Positions 1 to 5,352 of a DNA stretch of 7,474 bases are shown here, piece after piece. Source of the stretch: Firmicutes bacterium UBA5493 (GTDB lineage Bacteria; Bacillota; Limnochordia; Darwinibacteriales; Darwinibacteriaceae). The stretch covers positions 4,419 through 11,892 of the forward strand of contig DIPH01000001.1 in the NCBI GenBank assembly GCA_002424045.1. The letters run 5' to 3'. The position numbers and the translations under genes are program-made. Under the pieces are notes generated by a model, which worked only from the letters and a program-made list of their open reading frames with translations, had not been told where the DNA came from and made no database searches. Within the stretch, counting starts at the first letter, position 1, and each line of letters begins with the position of its first letter.

Positions 1-659
1 CTGCCTAAGTACTTCATGGACATGGTCGAGCATTCAATGTGCCAGCCTGGCCTCCCTTCACCCCAAGGACTCCTCCAGGCAGGCTCACCTGGTTTAGCTT
101 CTTTCCAGAGTGCAAAATCTGCTGGGTCCCGTTTGGCCGGGTCCACGTCAAAGCGGGTACCCTGACGGAGTTCTTCTAGTCTCTGTTTGCTTAACTTGCC
201 ATATTCAGGAAAGGAAGCTACATGGAAGAATACATCCCCATTTGCCGCATAAGCATGCTCTTTCTGGACTAGTCTCTCCACAAGCTCAATGATCTCTGGC
301 ATATGCTCAGATACCTTGGGATATAGATCAGCACGCTCCACACCCAAGGCATCCATGCTAGCTAGGTATTCAGCGATGTAGCGCTTGGAAATCTCCAGGG
401 CAGGCACCCCTTCATCTAAGGAGCGAGCAATAATCTTGTCATCTACATCGGTGAAGTTTTGAACATGAAACGTGTCGTAGCCCATCCTCCTAAAGAAACG
501 CTTGATCACGTCCCACACTACACTAGGTCTAGCATGCCCAAGATGCGTGTCAGAATAAGGAGTAACACCGCAGACATAGATACTCACTTTTCCCGCTTCG
601 CGAGGTACGAACTCTTCCTTCCTTTGGGTCATGGTGTTATACACTTGGACTTTTCTCAC
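1..659 (-). CDS. cysS: Cysteinyl-tRNA synthetase, N-terminal part (3' end beyond the window)
   Basis: The product charges tRNA-Cys with cysteine in the cytoplasm (class I synthetase). 219 codons are visible; the rest, including the KMSKS loop, lies outside the window. Visible signatures are a zinc-ligand Cys30 in YVCGVTPY, the class I HIGH motif as HLGH (residues 39-42), FTDVDDKI (69-76), KRDPADFALWK (176-186) and WHIEC with Cys210, a second zinc ligand. I chose the GTG start at 659. It sits 8 bases after GGGAGG and gives the family-typical opening MRKVQVYNTMTQRKEEFVP. The first ATG (632) would remove the conserved VYNT and has no good ribosome binding site. The gene follows its own promoter and a Cys-specific T-box leader, so expression should rise when uncharged tRNA-Cys accumulates. 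The related ligase MshC is less likely, given the T-box and a likely clostridial host. Confidence 0.95.
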   Translation of the reverse strand, partial: MRKVQVYNTMTQRKEEFVPREAGKVSIYVCGVTPYSDTHLGHARPSVVWDVIKRFFRRMGYDTFHVQNFTDVDDKIIARSLDEGVPALEISKRYIAEYLASMDALGVERADLYPKVSEHMPEIIELVERLVQKEHAYAANGDVFFHVASFPEYGKLSKQRLEELRQGTRFDVDPAKRDPADFALWKEAKPGEPAWRSPWGEGRPGWHIECSTMSMKYLG

Positions 660-667
660 CTTTCTCG

Positions 668-673
668 CCTCCC
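668..673 (-). promoter_or_regulatory. Ribosome binding site of cysS
   Basis: GGGAGG on the minus strand lies 8 bases before the GTG at 659. It decides the start codon, because the downstream ATG at 632 has no comparable purine-rich site. It lies just after the T-box terminator's U-run, so it is transcribed only when the leader is read through. Confidence 0.8.
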
Positions 674-677
674 AACG

Positions 678-720
678 AAAAAATAAACGACCCCCATCTC
701 CTATACAGAGACGAGGGTCG
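678..720 (-). terminator. Intrinsic terminator of the cysS T-box leader
   Basis: The arm CGACCCTCGTCTC (720-708) pairs with GAGATGGGGGTCG (700-688) in a continuous 13-bp stem with two G-U pairs and a 7-base loop (707-701). The U-rich run TTTATTTTTT (687-678) follows. The upstream arm shares bases 707-720 with the antiterminator, so the two structures exclude each other. This is the off state of the riboswitch. Confidence 0.92.
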
Positions 721-732
721 CGGTTCCACTCT
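707..732 (-). promoter_or_regulatory. T-box antiterminator element
   Basis: Reading the minus strand, AGAG (732-729), bulge TGGAACC (728-722), GCG (721-719), loop ACCCT (718-714), CGT (713-711) and CTCT (710-707) fold into the standard antiterminator. The two short helices are AGAG/CTCT and GCG/CGT around a 7-base bulge. The bulge TGGA is complementary to UCCA, the expected 3' end of tRNA-Cys with its U73 discriminator base. Confidence 0.9.
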
Positions 733-856
733 GTTTTTATCTGTAGTGTAGCACACAAGCGACACGACAAATAACACTCGAAGAGCTATAACGGGCTTAC
801 CCGTCCAAGGCTACTTGCGCACTGCGTGCGACAGTTCGCCTTGGAGGATCAGGGGT

Positions 857-859
857 GCA
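857..859 (-). promoter_or_regulatory. T-box specifier codon UGC (Cys)
   Basis: In the 3' strand of the specifier loop, GTGAAATGCACC, the triplet TGC occupies 859-857 and is followed by the usual purine (A). TGC is a cysteine codon, matching the downstream gene and the tRNA-Cys-compatible TGGA of the antiterminator bulge. Confidence 0.88.
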
Positions 860-997
860 TTTCACTGGGTTGACCACAGAATACTTTCACCAAGCGTATT
901 CCTCTCTGAGAGGCGTGCCCTTCTACGGAAGGATGCCCTTCGTGGAAAGACTCCCACTTACTCTCCCCATCATATCCTATAAAATTTCGGTAAGCCC

Positions 998-1027
998 ATT
1001 ATATGCAAACTGCGGGACGATTGTCAA
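998..1027 (-). promoter_or_regulatory. Sigma-70/SigA promoter of the cysS T-box transcript
   Basis: TTGACA (1027-1022) and TATAAT (1003-998) both match the housekeeping consensus perfectly, with an 18-base spacer. Transcription should start near 991, just before the T-box Stem I. The -35 lies only about 40 bases after the stop codon of the upstream permease. A second GTTGACAA copy 24 bases upstream (1052-1045) has no -10 at a usable distance. Confidence 0.88.
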
Positions 1028-1065
1028 CTGCTACTCGTTTGCCTTTGTCAACGGGTGCCTTGGAT

Positions 1066-2289
1066 CTAGTGTTCTCTCAAAGCCTCTACCGCGGGCATAT
1101 TGGCCGCCAGAAAAGCAGGATACAAACCAAAAAGAAAACCAGACCCTAGTGCTAATACTACAGAGATCAGAGCCGCTCTAGGATGCAAACCCCAGATGGT
1201 CCCAAACATGGCTAGATCAAAGCTCTGTGCAAGTAAAGAAGATACTTTTTCTGCCGTAAAATGCGCGGCAACAAGTCCAAGGGCCGATCCTAAACCCACC
1301 CAGATCAAACACTCACTTTGAATCAAGCCAATGATGGATATCCTGGAAGCACCCAAGGACCTCCGTAATCCAATTTCCTTCGTTCTTTCCACCACACTTA
1401 CCAGCAAGATACTTAAAACCCCGATGCCACTCACCAAGACAGAAATAAAAGCCAGAACCCCTAGGAACAAGCTGGCCGACTGGATAGACGATCTAAAAAC
1501 CTCATCATAATCCTTGAAATAGGCAATTCGAGTCTCCATCCTTTCACTAGCTCGATGAGCTAATAGATCCTGAGCATCTGCTCCTGCCTCATAGACCTGA
1601 CCCGGTTTTGACTTGATGAACACATCGTGATAAAGCCACTGATCACTAGATGCCTGATTTCCTAAGGGTATAATAAATTGAGCATTCCTGACCCAGTAGT
1701 TTAAAAGTGGTGGTTGCGGTTCATAAACCCCTATAATTTCATACGCAAAATCCTGATTGGTTCGTTCGTGCTTCAAAACAATCGTCTTACCTAGAGCGGA
1801 TTGATTTGGAAAAACCCGTTCCTTAATGTGATCTGAGATCAGAATCACCTGACTTCTTTGCTTCTGGTCTATTTCCGTAAAAAAATGTCCTTCTACCAAG
1901 CGAAGATTCGTAGCCGCAACATAACCTGGAGAGCTATTGGCTCCGCTAGATACCCGATAAACAGAACCATCAATTAAGATATAATCGTGCCACCAGCCAA
2001 ATGTTGAGTACAAAAAAGCATTTTCAATATGCTCACTTTCATGCAACACTGTCAAATCATCGAACGTGTATGTCGCTCTACTGCTTCCGGGCGGTAGAAT
2101 CGTTGTTGTAGTTTCCGTTGTAGCCTCCGCAACGTAGATTTTTGCTAAAGACCCTAGGCCATCCAGAATATTTGTTCCCTGAAAATTCATGGACAAGACA
2201 AGAGCAATGATCCAGACACCGAGCCCAATCTGAAGTGCCGTTAAGAGAGAACGGGTGGGCCGTTTTCGAATCAGTTTTAAGGTAAACAT
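1066..2289 (-). CDS. MacB/FtsX-type ABC transporter permease (intact)
   Basis: This 407-residue membrane protein has the MacB-like half-permease layout. One N-terminal membrane helix (about 14-35) is followed by a large extracytoplasmic domain (about 36-270) and three C-terminal helices (about 274-299, 323-345, 371-396). The cytoplasmic loop ERTKEIGLRRSLGASR (301-316) is the FtsX-domain signature that touches the ATPase. The C-terminus YPAFLAANMPAVEALR is also typical. A Thr-rich stretch (57-63) starts the outer domain. The ATG at 2289 follows GGGGGAG by about 5 bases and lies 22 bases after the stop of the preceding, related permease, so the two probably act as a pair. The family exports or extracts peptides, lipoproteins or antibiotics with a separate ATPase. 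The substrate is unknown and no ATPase gene is visible here. Confidence 0.88.
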   Translation of the reverse strand: MFTLKLIRKRPTRSLLTALQIGLGVWIIALVLSMNFQGTNILDGLGSLAKIYVAEATTETTTTILPPGSSRATYTFDDLTVLHESEHIENAFLYSTFGWWHDYILIDGSVYRVSSGANSSPGYVAATNLRLVEGHFFTEIDQKQRSQVILISDHIKERVFPNQSALGKTIVLKHERTNQDFAYEIIGVYEPQPPLLNYWVRNAQFIIPLGNQASSDQWLYHDVFIKSKPGQVYEAGADAQDLLAHRASERMETRIAYFKDYDEVFRSSIQSASLFLGVLAFISVLVSGIGVLSILLVSVVERTKEIGLRRSLGASRISIIGLIQSECLIWVGLGSALGLVAAHFTAEKVSSLLAQSFDLAMFGTIWGLHPRAALISVVLALGSGFLFGLYPAFLAANMPAVEALREH

Positions 2290-2311
2290 GAAGCTCCCCC
2301 ACTTTCACATC

Positions 2312-2860
2312 CTACGAATCGGTGCGCAAAGCGTCTACAGGATTAATACGGGAGCCCAGATAGGCCGGGTAGACTCCGAAGAAAAAGCTCATTAAAAAGC
2401 CGATTAGAACTCCTAAAACCACTTGGATCCCCAACACGCTTAAAACAGCCATCTCAAACAAGGAGATAAATGCCATCGAGATCCCCAAACCCAAGAAGGC
2501 ACCGAAAAAACCTAAAGAGCTAGCCTCCACCAGAAACTGCAGAAAGATCATTTTTCTTGAAGCACCTAAAGCCATAGAGAGCCCCATGGAGCTTGTCCTT
2601 TTTAGCACGCGACTTAGCATCAAATTGAGAATGCTAATCAATGCAATGAGGAGGGCGACCGATGCAAAAGTGCTAATTACGAGCCTCGTTCGAATCCAGG
2701 TAGCCTGATGCTCCCTGTACTGCTCTGCATTGCCCTCTACCCGAACCTGATCACCCCAAAAGAGATAGGCTTCTTCTTTCACCCTCTCCAAAGAGCTGCC
2801 GAGGTCGATCCCAAAGTCAACACCCACAAAGAACTGATCAAAGCTGAAGCGGTCCCTCCT
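2312..2860 (-). CDS. C-terminal part of the split ABC permease
   Basis: In the -1 frame, family-like sequence begins at about 2860 with RRDRFSFDQFFVGVDFG. It continues through three membrane helices (numbering the joined protein, about 322-343, 370-396 and 404-429) to GVYPAYLGSRINPVDALR. The loop LKRTSSMGLSMALGASRK is the FtsX signature, but it lacks the acidic EIG seen in the neighbouring permease. The first possible start inside this frame is a GTG at 2827. I see no convincing ribosome binding site for it, so separate translation is unlikely. Confidence 0.65.
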   Translation of the reverse strand, partial: RRDRFSFDQFFVGVDFGIDLGSSLERVKEEAYLFWGDQVRVEGNAEQYREHQATWIRTRLVISTFASVALLIALISILNLMLSRVLKRTSSMGLSMALGASRKMIFLQFLVEASSLGFFGAFLGLGISMAFISLFEMAVLSVLGIQVVLGVLIGFLMSFFFGVYPAYLGSRINPVDALRTDS

Positions 2861-3642
2861 AAACCCAACTCGAGTGTTGTGGCAGGGATATGAACAGTAC
2901 GCCTTGCCAAAATGTAAGATAAAGAGCCTGCCACTGGGCTTTGGGGTGCGCGGATACCAATCACGGTGTAAGGCACAGGCTCCTGGTGATTGATGATGAG
3001 GGGCACCGTCTGACCGATGGGATCCTCATCACCAAACAAAGTCGTCGCAAGTTCCCATGACAGGATCGCAACCCTGTTTTCATTCTTTAGATCCCCCTGA
3101 ACGAACGAACTACCCCTTTGTATGTCGAGATTCATGAAGATGAAATAGTAAGGCGAGACTCCAACGACCACAACACTGGTTTCCGCTTCCCCTGGTATCG
3201 AAGGTAACTGGGTTGCCACCCTTGCAGTTTCAAGCCCTGCCAAGGGGGGAATACGAGCAGACCAATACTCCTCAAGAAATACATGCATAGAATCGGGAAG
3301 ACGCCCCTCGAATTCCTCCAACTCAGGCAGGCCAATCTTCATGGTAGAAAGATCAAGAAACCTCCTTCGCCCATCCATAATTGCTGTCTCCCAATTTTCT
3401 TCACTTCCAACAAAGACAAATGGCGTATCGCTATCAAGGGAAGCCCTTTCTCTCCGAATCTCGATGGTCCGATACCGCGGATCCTCAAAAAGCTCCTGTG
3501 ACACAGAAGCAGTATGGATAGAGACGGACAAAACAGTCACGAGGGTGCCGGTTCCCAAAGCAATCAAGATCACGATCAATAAAGACTCCAATGGTCGCCT
3601 TTTTGATTGCCGCCCTGACCAGATCAATAGATCCCAAAACAT
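2779..3642 (-). CDS. N-terminal part of the split ABC permease
   Basis: Read without a frame change this gives 287 residues. There is one membrane helix (about 19-42) after a basic start (GRQSKRRPLES), then an outer MacB-type core domain containing VVVVGVSPYYF, RVAILSWELATTLFG and IGQTVPLIINHQ. These resemble the usual fold elements near 'G..V.G' and 'A.L.....LFG..DPIG'. After about residue 261 the frame gives a non-family tail of 26 residues ending in TGA. If made alone, the product lacks all three C-terminal helices and probably could not transport. Confidence 0.7.
   Translation of the reverse strand: MFWDLLIWSGRQSKRRPLESLLIVILIALGTGTLVTVLSVSIHTASVSQELFEDPRYRTIEIRRERASLDSDTPFVFVGSEENWETAIMDGRRRFLDLSTMKIGLPELEEFEGRLPDSMHVFLEEYWSARIPPLAGLETARVATQLPSIPGEAETSVVVVGVSPYYFIFMNLDIQRGSSFVQGDLKNENRVAILSWELATTLFGDEDPIGQTVPLIINHQEPVPYTVIGIRAPQSPVAGSLSYILARRTVHIPATTLELGLGGTASALISSLWVLTLGSTSAALWRG
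2860..2866 (-). other. Possible -1 slippery heptamer GGGTTTA at the frame junction
   Basis: In the upstream frame the bases read G GGT TTA, a perfect X XXY YYZ arrangement. A -1 slip puts GGG TTT in the decoding sites and continues with AGG AGG GAC, exactly the frame encoding the rest of the permease. The same heptamer is the known slip site of yeast L-A virus. I see no strong downstream hairpin and no ribosome-binding-like sequence at the usual distance upstream. Chance coincidence with a one-base deletion therefore remains possible. Confidence 0.35.
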
Positions 3643-3684
3643 CCGAGGTCACCACCCTCATTCCTTATCCCGTCTTTCCGTGAC

Positions 3685-4464
3685 TCAGCGATCCTTAAAT
3701 ACTGGGCTACGCTTTTCTACAAAGGCTTTGAGGCCTTCACGTCCATCTTCGGTAGACAGGCATTTTGCAAAGAAACTGGCTTCCTGCTGGCCATGGGCGG
3801 GATTCACACCGGTCCCCGAGGCAGCAACGGCCCTTTTGGCAAGCGACAAGATAGGACCTGACTTTTTCGCCAACTCTTCGGCTAGTTTGGTAGCCTCCAA
3901 AATCACTTGCTCAGGTTCAAGGACTCTAGAAACAAGCCCAGCCTCTAGGGCTTCCTGAGCAGAAAAGCGCTGTCCGGTGAAGATCCATTCTTTAGCTTTG
4001 GCAGCTCCCACAATGCGGGGCAAACGCTGGGTGCCTCCGAATCCAGGGATGATTCCGAGGTTGATCTCTGGTTGGCCAAAAGCTGCCTTTTCCGATGCCA
4101 AACGCAGATCGCAAGCTAGAGCTAACTCACACCCACCACCTAAGGCATAACCATTCACTGCCGCGATAAAAATAGCAGGGTGATCTTCGATCATTTGGAA
4201 CACTCTGTTACCTAGTAGCGAAAATTCCTCCCCTTCCTTGCCATCCATCTTAGCCATGGCGGACACATCAGCTCCAGCGGCAAAAGCTTTACCCTGACCT
4301 GTGAGAACCACTGCTTTGATCTTTTCCTCCTTGAGGACTTTCAAGATATCCTCCAACTCCAAAAGCACCGTCTCATCAAGGACATTGAGCCTGTCCGGGC
4401 GGGCCATTTCCAGCAGAGCCCACCCATCCTGTAAGCTTAGATTAAAACACTGTAGATTCATCAT
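3685..4464 (-). CDS. crt: Enoyl-CoA hydratase / 3-hydroxybutyryl-CoA dehydratase (crotonase)
   Basis: The enzyme reversibly hydrates crotonyl-CoA to (S)-3-hydroxybutyryl-CoA in the cytoplasm. The 259-residue length matches clostridial crotonases. Visible features are GKAFAAGADVSAM (58-70), the first oxyanion-hole loop; GGGCELALACDLRLAS (109-124) with catalytic Glu113; and FGQPEINLGIIPGFGGTQRL (129-148) with the second catalytic Glu133. The C-terminal CLSTEDGREGLKAFVEKR is typical. Two ATG codons open the frame (4464 and 4461). The site GGAGGAGGT ends only one base before the first, so the second ATG is better spaced. The gene lies 15 bases after hbd and follows thl, so it forms one block for acetyl-CoA to crotonyl-CoA conversion or the reverse. 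A 1,4-dihydroxynaphthoyl-CoA synthase role is unlikely, given both glutamates and this neighbourhood. Confidence 0.93.
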   Translation of the reverse strand: MMNLQCFNLSLQDGWALLEMARPDRLNVLDETVLLELEDILKVLKEEKIKAVVLTGQGKAFAAGADVSAMAKMDGKEGEEFSLLGNRVFQMIEDHPAIFIAAVNGYALGGGCELALACDLRLASEKAAFGQPEINLGIIPGFGGTQRLPRIVGAAKAKEWIFTGQRFSAQEALEAGLVSRVLEPEQVILEATKLAEELAKKSGPILSLAKRAVAASGTGVNPAHGQQEASFFAKCLSTEDGREGLKAFVEKRSPVFKDR

Positions 4465-4479
4465 GACCTCCTCCAGGGC

Positions 4480-5322
4480 TTAGTTATAAGCAAAGAAACC
4501 GTTCTTTGTCTTCCGCCCCAAACGCCCCGCCCGTACCATTTTGCGCAAAAGTGGTGCTGGACGATATTTGTCATCGCCGAGTTCCATATGGAGAGTCTCC
4601 ATGATAGCCAGGCAAATATCTAGACCAATCAGGTCTGCTAGTGCCAGAGGTCCCATAGGGTGATTGGCACCTAGGTGCATAGCGGTATCAATATCTTCTG
4701 CCGATGCTACTCCTTCTGCGAGCAAAAACACAGCTTCATTAATCATGGGAATCAAAAGCCGATTTACCACAAAGCCAGGGGACTCCTCGACTAAAACCGC
4801 TGTCTTACCCAAAGATTCAATAAAAGCCTTGACATTTTCTAGGCATTCCTGCGATGTAAAGGGGGTTCGCACCATTTCAACCAGCTTCATAATCGTAACC
4901 GGGTTAAAGAAATGGATACCAACCACCCGCTCGGGTTTTGGCACGTGAGCTGCAATGGCCGTTATACTCAGAGCTGATGTGTTTGTGCCCAAAATGCAAT
5001 CTGCGGAACAAATCTTGCCTAGAGACGCGAAGAGTTCCTTCTTCACCTCCAGATCTTCCAAGGCTGCTTCTATCACCATGTCTACATCCTTCAGATCCGC
5101 GAGATCGCCTGTGGCAGTGATGCGACCGAGAATTTCGTCTTTAGTTGCAGCATGGATACGCTCCTTTTCCACCTGACGGTTCAGTCTCTTTTCAATGGTC
5201 CGCCGGCCTTCCTCAGCCCTTCCTTGATCGATGTCGACTAAGATTACTTTTCCTACCTGAGCTGCAGCTTCGGCGATGCCATTACCCATGGTTCCAGCAC
5301 CAATCACTCCAATTGTCATCAT
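4480..5322 (-). CDS. hbd: 3-hydroxybutyryl-CoA dehydrogenase
   Basis: The enzyme reduces acetoacetyl-CoA to (S)-3-hydroxybutyryl-CoA, or runs the reverse. The 280 residues match the clostridial Hbd length. The Rossmann motif GAGTMG (8-13) and Asp30 at the end of the second strand (VILVD) indicate nucleotide binding, probably NAD(H) by inference. The catalytic set is present: Ser116 in NTSALS, His137 in GIHFFNPV, Glu149 in MKLVEMV and Asn187 in GFVVNRLL. The C-terminal helical domain ends in GRLGRKTKNGFFAYN, as usual. The frame opens with two ATGs (5322, 5319); GGAGGTGGAG just upstream serves either, with the second slightly better spaced. It lies 30 bases after thl and 15 bases before crt, which supplies the next step. 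Confidence 0.95.
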   Translation of the reverse strand: MMTIGVIGAGTMGNGIAEAAAQVGKVILVDIDQGRAEEGRRTIEKRLNRQVEKERIHAATKDEILGRITATGDLADLKDVDMVIEAALEDLEVKKELFASLGKICSADCILGTNTSALSITAIAAHVPKPERVVGIHFFNPVTIMKLVEMVRTPFTSQECLENVKAFIESLGKTAVLVEESPGFVVNRLLIPMINEAVFLLAEGVASAEDIDTAMHLGANHPMGPLALADLIGLDICLAIMETLHMELGDDKYRPAPLLRKMVRAGRLGRKTKNGFFAYN

Positions 5323-5352
5323 ACTTCTCCACCTCCACTATACCAGTTGCAG

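Larger units (their letters stand above)
678..991 (-). promoter_or_regulatory. T-box riboswitch leader, tRNA-Cys specific, controlling cysS
   Basis: This untranslated leader fills most of the gap between the permease and cysS. Stem I spans about 977-846. GGAT (977-974) pairs with ATCC (849-846) and GGGG with CCCC, with unpaired bases between as in a K-turn. An AGTA-containing 5' strand then faces GTGAAATGCA, which is the specifier loop. The distal part carries the typical AGAGAG and TTGGTGAAA elements. Stem II (844-805) is CCAAGGC/GCCTTGG with GAAC and AGTA on opposite sides, as in an S-turn. Stem III is ACGGG-TAAG-CCCGT (804-791). The T-box sequence AGAGTGGAACCGCG (732-719) and a terminator follow. 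Known T-box action: uncharged tRNA-Cys binding stabilises the antiterminator and lets cysS be transcribed. The 5' boundary is estimated from the promoter. Confidence 0.93.
2312..3642 (-). pseudogene. MacB/FtsX-type ABC permease gene split by a -1 frame change
   Basis: Two overlapping reading frames together encode one ordinary permease. The N-terminal helix and outer domain come from one frame, and the three C-terminal helices with the FtsX signature come from the other. Joined at GGGTTTA (2866-2860), the product would be about 443 residues, close to its 407-residue neighbour. The joined junction reads HIPATTLELGL then RRDRFSFDQFFVGVD, which looks natural for the family. Either one base was lost (for example one A of an original TTTAAGG), or the ribosome shifts -1 at the heptamer, or the sequence contains an error. 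Both halves keep well-formed membrane helices with no other stop, so any inactivation would be recent. The start is ATG 3642, since an in-frame TGA lies just upstream. The gene begins 42 bases after crt. Confidence 0.75.

Noticed and set aside
610..634. ATG at 632 as the cysS start
   Set aside because: The GTG at 659 has GGGAGG at ideal spacing and restores the conserved VYNT opening of cysteinyl-tRNA synthetases.
855..1181. Open reading frame of 108 codons on the plus strand across the cysS leader
   Set aside because: It lies antisense to the T-box leader and the permease 3' end, shows no family resemblance, and has no ribosome binding site worth noting. The minus-strand riboswitch explains this stretch.
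2078..2308. Open reading frame of 76 codons on the minus strand overlapping the start of the intact permease
   Set aside because: It is an out-of-frame reading of the permease N-terminus. The permease frame carries the membrane helix and family motifs and has the better ribosome binding site.
2866..3642. Two independent short genes in place of one split permease
   Set aside because: Neither half has the full four-helix layout, the second half has no credible ribosome binding site, and the joined product matches the size and layout of the adjacent permease.
3643..3684. GTCAC...GTGAC inverted repeat between crt and the first permease as an operator or terminator
   Set aside because: It has only 5 paired bases around a loop of more than 25 bases and no U-run, so chance is a sufficient explanation.
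3341..3958. Open reading frame of 205 codons on the plus strand
   Set aside because: It is antisense to crt and the permease, both recognised on the minus strand, and its translation is low-complexity Ser/Arg-rich with no domain. It is a shadow frame.
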